From contig CACYQD010000017.1 in assembly GCA_902776475.1 (NCBI GenBank), forward strand, positions 1-64,000: a stretch of DNA of 64,000 bases, written 5' to 3'. Of this stretch, positions 1 through 7,946 are shown one piece after another (positions within the stretch are counted from its first letter, which is position 1; each line of letters opens with the position of its first letter). Under the pieces are notes generated by a model. That model was not told where the DNA came from and did not search any database. It worked only from the letters and a program-made list of their open reading frames with translations. The stretch comes from an uncultured Prevotellaceae bacterium. Its GTDB lineage: Bacteria; Bacteroidota; Bacteroidia; Bacteroidales; Bacteroidaceae. The translations under genes were made by a program, and so were the position numbers.

Positions 1-105
1 AGTGCCTGTACACCGTATGCGGTAGGCCTACTACCATCTCATCTGAAGTTACGAACTACGACCCTACAAACGGCCGATTGTTCTCGTGACACACTTTTGA
101 CAATG

Positions 106-113
106 CAAATATA
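106..113 (-). promoter_or_regulatory. Bacteroidetes-type -7 box, leftward; 1-296 otherwise no gene seen
   Basis: The minus strand reads TATATTTG here, a match to the Bacteroidetes -7 consensus TAnnTTTG, so transcription would run leftward out of the window. A minus-strand frame opening with ATG at position 37 runs off the left edge and could be the start of that gene, but only 12 codons are visible. I see nothing else in 1-296. Confidence 0.4.
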
Positions 114-296
114 AACACCAGATCATCTGATTTCTATTTTTACCCCATTTTCCTTTCATTTTGATGCGACACCCGCCCTTTTTTGTGACAAATCACTCAA
201 ACGCCCTCCATTTTTGTCGCAAGCGAGGCCTTTTCCAACAAATTGTTTGCATTTCTCACTTTTTTTCCATTTCTTTGTATTCGAAAAAATCTGAAT

Positions 297-1634
297 ATGA
301 AAAGATTATTTAGTTTCGTTCTACTACTCACAGCCATCTTCCTGCAGGCACAGGCCGCCCCGATGGCGGATGATGGCAAGACGTTTTTGGAAAATTTCTA
401 TCAGAAGGGCGCTGAATGCTTTTTTGATGGGGGATTCGTGAGGAAAAACCTCACGAAAAAGGCGTTGGCATATCTCCATGACAATTATGACTATGACGAC
501 GACACGGGAGAAGGCTTGGCCACATGGCTGTTCTATCAGCAAGGCGGTTGGGATTTAGGTGATTTCAAGGAAATCCTGGTCGAGAAGGTCACGGCGAATA
601 CCTATAAAGTGCTCTGTCATTCTCATTTCAACGAAGATGTGTATGAGTATCCCGTCCAGCTCACGCTCGTCAAAGTGGGAAAGGACTGGAAGATTGACTC
701 GATCAAGCCGGGAGAGGGCCATCTCATCCCCAGCAATCCAGGCATCACCGACGGTTCGGAATGGAGTGTCGGAAGCCTCAGCTATACGGCCAAGGTCCAT
801 GCCAACAAGACGATATCTTTCACTGCGATGTCGGAAGGTGAGGAACTGTCGTTCCGGCTCACGCCCAGCCCAAGCAAGAAGAATGAGTATGTGCTGGGTG
901 AGGACCCCGATGCTGAAGGTTTCAATCCCTTCGGCAATACGCCCAGGGCGTGTCTCATCGATGAAGACGGCTACAAACTGCTCTGCCTCTATGACCAGAA
1001 AGGCCTGTTGCAGAATGTGCTTGACGGGAAGGCTATTGTCAGCGCAGCACAAGAGGCGAAGAGCAAATGGGGCGCGCAGTTGCAGGGCCGCTATACTGCA
1101 GCCAACGGCGAGCCTGTCGTCATCGATTGGCGGTCGTTGACGGTGGGAGGCAAAGAGGCTTCCCTGGATCACCTGCTCTTCAACGACCATGTCACAGGTG
1201 TCATCAGCGTCACGGGCAACAACCGCCTCAAAGGACAGTGGGAGGCCGTCATGACACTCGACGGCATCACGCTTTACGAGGTGGCAGCCGACGAATACGG
1301 GATGTTCTACCGCAAGGGACGCAAGGAGACGCTGAAATGGGCCAGGAACGATTTCCCCCGTTTCAACTTCGCCAGCGCTTTCCTACTCAATGACGGACAG
1401 TTCCGTAAACTGAAGAAATCCACCCTCCGCATCATGCGCAATTCCATCCTCGCCCAAAACGGCTACCGTTTCCAGTCGAAGGATTTGCAGGATTATTTCT
1501 CCAAGTGCTCCTGGTATCATCCACTATCCTCCAACGATGAAGTCACGACCAACCTCCTCGAGCGGTTGAACATCGAGCTCATCCAGGCCGAGGAGGCCCG
1601 TCCCGATGATGACCGGTTCGTCACCGAAGAGTAG
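297..1634 (+). CDS. Secreted protein with C-terminal YARHG domain
   Basis: 445-residue protein of unknown role, predicted to be exported. I start it at the ATG at 297 (MKRLFSFVLLLTAIFLQAQA), because this gives a clean signal peptide; the frame is open upstream only through a TTG codon. Residues about 25-120 resemble the DUF3828 type of small secreted domain (FLENFYQKG..., then VGKDWKIDSIKPG). The C-terminus (about 385-440) has the YARHG pattern: a start like LRIMRNSILAQNGYRF, then LQDYFSKCSWYHP and an LN..E ending. YARHG domains occur on bacterial extracellular proteins and have no established activity. It stands alone, with no operon partner at close spacing. Export and the YARHG domain are well supported; the biological role is not known. 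Confidence 0.8.
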   Translation: MKRLFSFVLLLTAIFLQAQAAPMADDGKTFLENFYQKGAECFFDGGFVRKNLTKKALAYLHDNYDYDDDTGEGLATWLFYQQGGWDLGDFKEILVEKVTANTYKVLCHSHFNEDVYEYPVQLTLVKVGKDWKIDSIKPGEGHLIPSNPGITDGSEWSVGSLSYTAKVHANKTISFTAMSEGEELSFRLTPSPSKKNEYVLGEDPDAEGFNPFGNTPRACLIDEDGYKLLCLYDQKGLLQNVLDGKAIVSAAQEAKSKWGAQLQGRYTAANGEPVVIDWRSLTVGGKEASLDHLLFNDHVTGVISVTGNNRLKGQWEAVMTLDGITLYEVAADEYGMFYRKGRKETLKWARNDFPRFNFASAFLLNDGQFRKLKKSTLRIMRNSILAQNGYRFQSKDLQDYFSKCSWYHPLSSNDEVTTNLLERLNIELIQAEEARPDDDRFVTEE

Positions 1635-1717
1635 TCGCTCTTGTCGGGAATGCCATCGAGAAGCCCGCTGCCGATGCGGGCATATCATCAGACAACAACA
1701 CCTAATACAGATTATAT

Positions 1718-2110
1718 ATGTTTCATTTTAAGCAAGGACTTGGCTGGAAAGCATGCTATGACGATGAAAACAACATCTACACCGCAAAGACCTCATGGAG
1801 AGGAACTTTCGATCTCTATGAGATCAATGCTGAGATCTATCATCAGCTTGGTGAACCAGATGTAAATCCAGACGCACTGATTCACTCCGGCAGGCATCTC
1901 TATCATAGTGAGGACAGTCCCATCGGGCCGCCCACCGACATGGTGGTCGACGAGAACTATGCAGCGCTATGCCCCTGGACCAATATTCAGGCAAGCGGAA
2001 ATGTGATGTCAAAGGAAATGACAGAACTTGCCATTGATCTCCTGGAGAACGAGGAGACACGGGCACATCGGGAAAAACAAAGAAGATCAGGCAAGAAAAA
2101 ACAGGAATAA
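1718..2110 (+). CDS. Conserved-looking hypothetical protein
   Basis: 130 residues beginning MFHFKQGLGWKACYDDENN, with no signal peptide or membrane segment. The composition is that of a small soluble protein: aromatic-rich N-terminal half (GLGWKACYDD, SWRGTFDLYEI) and a very basic tail (HREKQRRSGKKKQE). The ATG at 1718 lies after an AT-rich leader and codon use resembles the neighbours, so I take it as a real gene. I do not recognise a family. It is 83 bp downstream of the YARHG gene and may share its transcript. An inverted repeat follows its stop. Confidence 0.6.
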   Translation: MFHFKQGLGWKACYDDENNIYTAKTSWRGTFDLYEINAEIYHQLGEPDVNPDALIHSGRHLYHSEDSPIGPPTDMVVDENYAALCPWTNIQASGNVMSKEMTELAIDLLENEETRAHREKQRRSGKKKQE

Positions 2111-2141
2111 AAGGAGTATCTATTGATACAGGAAAACATTT

Positions 2142-2179
2142 CGGGCGAAATCTAACCAAAAATGGATAGGTTTCGCCCG
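2142..2179 (+). terminator. Inverted repeat after 1718-2110 gene
   Basis: CGGGCGAAA at 2142-2150 pairs with TTTCGCCCG at 2171-2179. No T-tract follows, so this is either a weak terminator or an RNA 3'-end stabilising hairpin. Confidence 0.45.
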
Positions 2180-2255
2180 TTGATTAGAACTTCAGAGGAA
2201 ATGATCATTCAGCACGGATTATTACCCTGAAAATGTGTCAATTTCGGGAAAATAA

Positions 2256-2286
2256 TTGGTTTGCATCATATCTTTTTGTACTTTTG
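2256..2286 (+). promoter_or_regulatory. Promoter of the xylanase gene
   Basis: TACTTTTG at 2279-2286 matches the TAnnTTTG -7 box, and TTGG at 2256-2259 lies 19 bp upstream as a -33 element. The predicted start point is about 50 nt before the xylanase ATG at 2343. Confidence 0.6.
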
Positions 2287-2342
2287 CAGGCACAAAAACA
2301 ATTCAGCATCATCCTTAGCATTCACACATCACTATTTCGAAT

Positions 2343-4673
2343 ATGAGAAAACTATTACTATTCATTTTCGCAGCCTGTCTATCGGCATCTGCCGTGGCAC
2401 AGGAGAAATTCGAATTGGGCAAGCCCAATGACGACAACTACAGATATCTGGATGATTATCTGGCCCTCAAAGAGTATATCAACTATACCGATTATCCCAA
2501 TTTCAAACTTGGTTCCGGCACTACCGTCAGCGACTATCTCAACAATTCGCTGTTCAAGAACTTGATCAACAAGAACTTCACCGAGACCGTTGCCGGCAAC
2601 GCCATGAAAATGGGCAGTTGCGTGGATGGCAATGGCAACATGAATTTCACCACGGTGAAGAACTATGTGAATGCGGCCACTGCGGCAGGACTCAGCGTCT
2701 ATGGCCACACCCTCGCATGGCATTCACAGCAGCCAAACGGATGGCTGAGGAAACTCATTGCCGACAAACCTGCTCCTGATCTCACCGACGGTGATGTGGA
2801 TGTCTGGATCCAGGCCGCCGCCAAGGACTTCCGCACCCAGCAGACCGTGGGGTGGACGGCATCAGAATCAGAATTTGGTTATACCATAAGTTTCGACGCC
2901 ACCAATGGTCTTAAAGTGACCACCACAAAGTCGTATCCATGGCAGGTGCAGTTTGTGCCCATGTCTGACATCCTTCTCGACAGGAACAAGACTTACAAGA
3001 TGACCGTGACCGTGAAAGGTTCCAAAGCGGGACACCTGGACGGACGCCTCGGCGACTGGGGCGGCGGCGCCAATGTCACGATTCCCTTTACCGCCGAGTG
3101 GCAGGATGTCGAGGTCAACGTCAAACCGACCATGGAGAGCAGTTTCTTGCTGCTGCATGTTCCCAACTTCGTAGGCGAAGTGTATATCAAGAGCATCAAG
3201 TTTGAGGAGAAGAAGAAAGGCAAGACCGTCTTTGAGGAGCGCCGCTGCCTCAAGGCCCACGCCACGGAAAGGGTGTCTGAAGCATGGGACAACCAGATGT
3301 GGCTGGTGCCTGGATCTTTCTCCTCAGGCGCAAGCTTTGTATTCACAGCCGAGGTGCGTGCCGACAAACCTGCATTCGCATCGACACAAATCCACAACGC
3401 TCCCGGTTCTTACGTCCACTATGAGGCATTGGGCAATGTGAACTTCACCACCGAATGGAAGACGGTCACCGTGAGCGGCACCTTCAAGGCTGCTGGTCAA
3501 AGCATCGCCTTCAACCTCAGCGAGTTGGCCGAGGAAAACAACTACTACTTCGACAATGTAAGCCTGAAGATCGGCGGAGTGGAGAAGATCAAGAACGGTG
3601 ACTTTGAAGGCACTGACGTCAGTTCTTTCAGGGTGAAGGAAAACAGGGGCAGCGTGGTCACTCCTACCATCTGTGAGAATCTCACCTATATCTACATACC
3701 GTCCTCCATCCCGCAGACACAGCAGGAGCGCCACGACACCCTCGTGTATGCCATGGACAAGTGGATCAAAGGGATGATGCAGGCCTGCGACGGCAAGGTC
3801 AAGGCTTGGGACCTCGTCAACGAGGCCATCTCCGGCGGCGGCAATGACGGACAGGGCAACTACGCCCTGCAGCACTCCGAGGGGTATAACCCTGACGGCA
3901 CATGGGATGTCGGCGGCGACGCTTTCTACTGGCAGGACTTCATGGGTGACCTGGATTACGTGAGACAGGCCTGCCGTCTGGCCCGCAAGTATGGACCGGA
4001 AGACATCGTCCTCTTCATCAACGACTACAACCTGGAGTCGGACTGGGACGGCAACAAGAAACTGAAGTCGCTCATCAACTGGATCAAGAAGTGGGAGTCG
4101 GATGGCGTCACCAAGATCGACGGCATCGGCACGCAGATGCACATCTCCTACTATGAGAACAGCGGCACGAGGAACAGCAAGAAGAACGCCATCACCAACA
4201 TGTTCAGACTGATGGCTGAGACCGGCAAGTATGTACGCGTCAGCGAGATGGACATGGGCTACGTGGATGCCAGCGGCAAAGATGTTCCTACTGCCAACAT
4301 GACGGAAACGCAGCACAAGAATATGGCCGACTTCTACGAGTGGATCATCAAGGAGTTCTTCCGCCTCGTTCCTCCTGCACAGCAGTGGGGCATCTGCCAG
4401 TGGTGTCCTACCGACTCTCCTGCCAACAGCGGATGGCGCGCCAACACACCGGTAGGCATCTGGGACATCAACTATTACCGCAAACATGTCTATGCCGGTT
4501 TCGTGCGTGGACTGGGCGGCGTCCCCAACGGCATTGAGAAGGTTGAGGCAGACAAGGCCATCGACACCTCAAAGGGCATCTACAACCTCAACGGCATCCG
4601 TCTGAAAGCCACATCGCTGGATGACCTCCCCAAAGGCATCTATATCGTCAACGGCAAGAAGGTGATCAAATAA
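2343..4673 (+). CDS. xyn10: Secreted GH10 endo-1,4-beta-xylanase with inserted tandem CBMs
   Basis: 776-residue enzyme that should cleave the beta-1,4-xylan backbone outside the cytoplasm. After a signal peptide (MRKLLLFIFAACLSASAVAQ) comes the first part of the GH10 barrel with HTLAWHSQ (H122-Q129). Two similar beta-sandwich modules of the CBM4/9 type interrupt the barrel (about 165-290 and 295-412). The barrel then resumes with WDLVNE (acid/base E494) and RVSEMD (nucleophile E635), so it looks catalytically complete. CBM insertion at this point is known from xylanases of Prevotella and Bacteroides. The last 45 residues (GIYNLNGIRL ... KGIYIVNGKKVIK) are a C-terminal tail of the kind found on many secreted Bacteroidales proteins. 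It has its own promoter and a strong terminator, and no SusC/SusD genes lie beside it. Confidence 0.95.
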   Translation: MRKLLLFIFAACLSASAVAQEKFELGKPNDDNYRYLDDYLALKEYINYTDYPNFKLGSGTTVSDYLNNSLFKNLINKNFTETVAGNAMKMGSCVDGNGNMNFTTVKNYVNAATAAGLSVYGHTLAWHSQQPNGWLRKLIADKPAPDLTDGDVDVWIQAAAKDFRTQQTVGWTASESEFGYTISFDATNGLKVTTTKSYPWQVQFVPMSDILLDRNKTYKMTVTVKGSKAGHLDGRLGDWGGGANVTIPFTAEWQDVEVNVKPTMESSFLLLHVPNFVGEVYIKSIKFEEKKKGKTVFEERRCLKAHATERVSEAWDNQMWLVPGSFSSGASFVFTAEVRADKPAFASTQIHNAPGSYVHYEALGNVNFTTEWKTVTVSGTFKAAGQSIAFNLSELAEENNYYFDNVSLKIGGVEKIKNGDFEGTDVSSFRVKENRGSVVTPTICENLTYIYIPSSIPQTQQERHDTLVYAMDKWIKGMMQACDGKVKAWDLVNEAISGGGNDGQGNYALQHSEGYNPDGTWDVGGDAFYWQDFMGDLDYVRQACRLARKYGPEDIVLFINDYNLESDWDGNKKLKSLINWIKKWESDGVTKIDGIGTQMHISYYENSGTRNSKKNAITNMFRLMAETGKYVRVSEMDMGYVDASGKDVPTANMTETQHKNMADFYEWIIKEFFRLVPPAQQWGICQWCPTDSPANSGWRANTPVGIWDINYYRKHVYAGFVRGLGGVPNGIEKVEADKAIDTSKGIYNLNGIRLKATSLDDLPKGIYIVNGKKVIK

Positions 4674-4689
4674 TTTTCCCTTCCCATCA

Positions 4690-4746
4690 AAGCCCCGCCT
4701 TGTCGTAAGCCCCCACCCTATCCAGGCTTATCCCAAGGCGGGGCTT
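4690..4746 (+). terminator. Terminator after xyn10
   Basis: AAGCCCCGCCTTG at 4690-4702 pairs perfectly with CAAGGCGGGGCTT at 4734-4746, with a 31-nt loop and a short T/A-rich 3' flank. The symmetric stem could act in both directions. Confidence 0.7.
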
Positions 4747-4788
4747 CTATTGAGGGCCGATCATTTCCCTTAAATCTGTAATGTCAAT

Positions 4789-6315
4789 ATGATGTCAAGA
4801 CATTTTTTCTGCCTCGTTTTCGCCATGGCGCTCATCTCAACGAATGGCGTCCATGCTCAGAAGAAAGTGTATGTCCCGGAAAGCCTGCGTGGCATGGACC
4901 TTGCAAGCGACACTTCGCAATGGTCGTTTCAGCGCAGCATAGAGACCCCCGACCTCATCTTCATGTGGGAGAAGGGGTTCGGGCAAGACCTCAACCACCC
5001 GCCTCTCCTGGAGGGCAATCCGATGGCTTTCCGGTTGGACAATATCAGATACAGCGCGCAGCATTTCTACCATTTCTTCCGCGACACGCTGGGATGGGTG
5101 AAAGGCCCGTCCAAAACCGACCGCTACAAAATGATGGTCATGATCAAGTATTCCCTTGACGACACGGCCTATGGTGGGACGTACGACAATTTCATCGGCG
5201 CGCTCTGGGTGACTCCCAAACGCATACAGGATGAGAAGATGAATGTCATAGCCCATGAACTGGGGCATTCCTTCCAGTCACAGATTGCGGCCGACAGCAT
5301 AGGAATGATCTGGGGCGGCACCGGCTTCTTCGAGATGACCTCACAGTGGATGCTCTGGCAAGTCAACCCCGACTGGGTCACCGACGAGTACTACCATCTC
5401 GAAGCCTTCAGGAAACAGACCCACAAGGCCTTCCTCCATATAGACAACATCTATCATTCACCTTACGTCATACAGTGGTGGAGCGACCTGCACGGACGGA
5501 AGAGCATCGCCGAGCTTTTCCGCCAAGGCAGATTGGGTGAAGACCCTGCGACGACCTACATGCGTATGTACGGACTTAGCCAGGAGGCATTCTGCGATGA
5601 GATGCTACGAGGCTATCAGCATCTGGTCAATTTCGACTTCAAGCATGCACGGCGTGAGACACGTCCCTATGCCTGTACGTTCGACACGGAGTTGGAGGAC
5701 AAAGGTGGAGGGTGGCTTGGTCCCAAAAACTTGCCCGAGGGCTATGGCTTCAATGCCATCCGACTGGACGAACGCGTGGACCTCAATGCCAACACGTTCA
5801 AGGTGCGTGTCAAAGGCAATAACCTGCGCTATGGTTTCGTGGGGGTCACCACCGATGACGAAAATCTCTATGGCGCCGTCAACGGCCCCGTGTTGCGCAT
5901 CCCTAAAAATATGCGGTTGAAGCATCTCTACCTGGTGGTGATGGGAGCGCCACAGCGTCACGAAGACGTGAAGGAGACATCCCCCGGCCCCTCCAGGCGC
6001 TCGCGTGGTGTGTCGAGGCCCAAAGGCTCCCGCGAACCCCTCATCGTCGTCGATGGCGACGTATGGGAAATCAACACCCAGAATTTCGACTTCTCTTCCG
6101 CCAATAAGGAGAAGTGTGCAGAACTCATCAACCTCGACCCTAAATACATCGAGAGCATCGACGTGCTCAAGGGTGCCGCCGCCACCGACATCTGGGGTTC
6201 GCAAGGCTCCAATGGAGTGATTGAGATCAAGACGAAGCTTGGTCCGCGTGGCGCCAATGCCCCGGAACAATTCGTCTATCGCCAATTTCCTTATATGTTC
6301 AAGATATCCCATTGA
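4789..6315 (+). CDS. Secreted HELGH metalloprotease-like protein (DUF6055 type) with nested TonB-receptor plug-like module
   Basis: 508 residues with a signal peptide ending near VHAQ. Residues about 25-390 look like the DUF6055 family of secreted putative zinc peptidases: HELGH at 156-160 supplies a HExxH motif, and E182 in FFEMTSQW is a possible third metal ligand. Residues 417-483 are quite different: PLIVVDGDVWEIN, then YIESIDVLKGAAATDIWG and GSNGVIEIKTK, which is the signature of the SusC-type TonB-receptor plug domain (VVDG, IESIEVLKDAAA, G..GANGVI.I.TK). The last residues (FVYRQFPYMFKISH) look like the end of the peptidase-like domain, so the plug-like piece appears to be inserted just before its final strand. 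There is no beta-barrel. The peptidase activity and the role of the plug-like piece are inference. Confidence 0.7.
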   Translation: MMSRHFFCLVFAMALISTNGVHAQKKVYVPESLRGMDLASDTSQWSFQRSIETPDLIFMWEKGFGQDLNHPPLLEGNPMAFRLDNIRYSAQHFYHFFRDTLGWVKGPSKTDRYKMMVMIKYSLDDTAYGGTYDNFIGALWVTPKRIQDEKMNVIAHELGHSFQSQIAADSIGMIWGGTGFFEMTSQWMLWQVNPDWVTDEYYHLEAFRKQTHKAFLHIDNIYHSPYVIQWWSDLHGRKSIAELFRQGRLGEDPATTYMRMYGLSQEAFCDEMLRGYQHLVNFDFKHARRETRPYACTFDTELEDKGGGWLGPKNLPEGYGFNAIRLDERVDLNANTFKVRVKGNNLRYGFVGVTTDDENLYGAVNGPVLRIPKNMRLKHLYLVVMGAPQRHEDVKETSPGPSRRSRGVSRPKGSREPLIVVDGDVWEINTQNFDFSSANKEKCAELINLDPKYIESIDVLKGAAATDIWGSQGSNGVIEIKTKLGPRGANAPEQFVYRQFPYMFKISH

Positions 6316-6435
6316 CAATCACCCCTTCAACCCCATAACCATCCTTTCATCCATCACATCAACCATACATCAAGATTACCCCCAAAACATAATCGGGGCC
6401 TAACCCTATATAATTGCCTCACTTTTTGGAGAGAT

Positions 6436-7329
6436 ATGAAATCAGAAGAAAGAAAAACTGTTGTCTTCACAATACTTGGCAAGACCTTGTTGAATATCGT
6501 GGCAGTCGCTTTGGCGTTTGCTCTCATCATATTGGCTTGGGAGAAGTACGACTGGCTACCCTTTGTCAAGACTATCATACCCGGAGTGGTCATCCCTATT
6601 TTGCTTGGCGGTTTGTTGGTGTTTCTTCTACGTCATGAAGTTGGTGCCCTGAACGGCAAATGGAAGCCATTCGTGATGTTTGTCATTTTTCTTACCGGCA
6701 CATTGGTGTTTGTCAATGCCGGGATTATTGCGCGAGAAGCCTGTTCCAAGGTCGTGAAGGTTGATAGTATCACCACACTATCAAACGAAGAGATCAAGAG
6801 GGCGGATTATCTTCAGATAGAAAGTGTTGAACCTGACACAAGTTCATGCAACTATCTTTTTGAGGATGCCGTCATACCAAGTCGACGAGGTTCCGACTAC
6901 ATTCGTTTTTTGCTATATCAGGTCTGTCCGCTAAAAAACAAGAAAGGCGTTTTCCTTTGTACACGGACGAAAGAGACACATCCCTACAGAACGATATCCG
7001 AAAATAGGTTGCAACAATGGAAAACAGATTTCATCAACCGGGAAAAAGATTCCATAAAGAGAGTGGCTCCTTCTGCGCATATCTTCAAGGTTCTTCACCA
7101 AAGTGACCATTTCGAGCAATACCAAACTGTTGCTGCCACATGCAATACTCGCCATGGAGCCATCAGTCCGGAACACCTGGTTCTGCTCGAAATTCGACAA
7201 CCTGATACCATCAAAAGATGGGAGGACAATGTGCTCTATATCTTCTGCTCTTTGCTTGTCGGCTTTTCTGTGCTGGCCATAACACTAATGGGCAAAGGGG
7301 TATTGAATGAAGGATTTCAGGACAGATAG
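6436..7329 (+). CDS. Hypothetical multi-pass membrane protein
   Basis: 297 residues. Three hydrophobic segments lie in the first 100 residues (around TLLNIVAVALAFALIILAW, TIIPGVVIPILLGGLLVFLL and KPFVMFVIFLTGTLVFVNAG). A soluble domain of about 160 residues follows, and a fourth membrane segment near the C-terminus (VLYIFCSLLVGFSVLAITLM). The soluble part has no motif I recognise. A near-consensus box TATAATTG lies at 6409-6416, 20 bp before the ATG. It is lower in GC than its neighbours, which may mean accessory status. Function unknown. Confidence 0.65.
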   Translation: MKSEERKTVVFTILGKTLLNIVAVALAFALIILAWEKYDWLPFVKTIIPGVVIPILLGGLLVFLLRHEVGALNGKWKPFVMFVIFLTGTLVFVNAGIIAREACSKVVKVDSITTLSNEEIKRADYLQIESVEPDTSSCNYLFEDAVIPSRRGSDYIRFLLYQVCPLKNKKGVFLCTRTKETHPYRTISENRLQQWKTDFINREKDSIKRVAPSAHIFKVLHQSDHFEQYQTVAATCNTRHGAISPEHLVLLEIRQPDTIKRWEDNVLYIFCSLLVGFSVLAITLMGKGVLNEGFQDR

Positions 7330-7494
7330 GTGACTTCATATTCAGTAACCGTATCTGATACCATGGTGTGGATGACACCATAACCCAAAGGCCCAATCTT
7401 TGTTCAATGGCATAGAACACCCCAAAAACTCTTTCGAGTCATTTTTTCGTAACGCCGATCTTAAAATGACATGGTACTGGATAGATGATTATGC

Positions 7495-7502
7495 TATCTT
7501 TG
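7495..7502 (+). promoter_or_regulatory. -7 box upstream of small HTH gene
   Basis: TATCTTTG matches TAnnTTTG, 25 bp before the ATG at 7528. No clear -33 TTTG is visible. Confidence 0.45.
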
Positions 7503-7527
7503 CCATGTCATTTAAATTTTTTACGCC

Positions 7528-7803
7528 ATGAACGACCAAGAAATCACCCAACAATTCCTAAGTCAGTTTCCCAGGCAGATCGACGGTCTTGTTTATCTTT
7601 TCCTGCGCTCCATCGCACATGAGCGCATGGTACACAGCAGCGGATATGCCCTGTCGAGACAACTGGGCATCTACCGCACCACTCTTTTCCGTATCCTCTA
7701 TCGTTTGGAACAACAGCGGATGATCCGCCTCGTCAAGGACAACACCCCCTACTCCGACAGCTACCTCATCATCACACTGCTTTGCCGGCCTTTGACGGTC
7801 TGA
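7528..7803 (+). CDS. Small winged-helix-like DNA-binding protein
   Basis: 91 residues beginning MNDQEITQQFLSQF. Residues 36-72 (SGYALSRQLGIYRTTLFRIL, then EQQRMIRLV) read as a helix-turn-helix followed by a wing, similar to the DNA-binding end of Crp/Fnr-type regulators. No cyclic-nucleotide-type sensor domain precedes it, so it is either a stand-alone HTH protein or the remains of a longer regulator. The reading frame closes at a TGA exactly where a second frame encoding a membrane helix is open (see 7782-7904). A promoter-like box lies just upstream. Confidence 0.55.
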   Translation: MNDQEITQQFLSQFPRQIDGLVYLFLRSIAHERMVHSSGYALSRQLGIYRTTLFRILYRLEQQRMIRLVKDNTPYSDSYLIITLLCRPLTV

Positions 7804-7904
7804 TTGTCATCTTGCTGCTGATAGCAGCCTCCTTCGTGGCCAACATCTTGGCGGGCGTGATCGCACTGCTTATGCTACGCAAGAAAAAGGTACAGAATAG
7901 ATAG
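7782..7904 (+). other. Overlapping frame encoding a membrane helix; possible frameshifted 3' end
   Basis: In the frame shifted from the HTH gene, codons from 7782 (TTG) to the TAG at 7902-7904 encode about 40 residues: LPAFDGLIV, then a strongly hydrophobic helix (ILLLIAASFVANILAGVIAL) and a basic end (LRKKKVQNR). No ATG precedes it in frame. It could be a small membrane protein with an unusual start, or the true C-terminus of the 7528 gene separated from it by a frameshift. The hydrophobic-then-basic pattern is too protein-like to ignore. Confidence 0.3.
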
Positions 7905-7946
7905 TCACACGGTAAAAGTTTGCCAACCTTTTTTTTCTAAAGAGGA

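Noticed and set aside
1-100. tRNA or other structured RNA at the left edge
   Set aside because: No cloverleaf pairing or conserved tRNA loops could be formed.
3324-4487. 387-codon minus-strand open frame within xyn10
   Set aside because: Shadow of the GH10 gene, whose catalytic motifs are intact in the plus frame.
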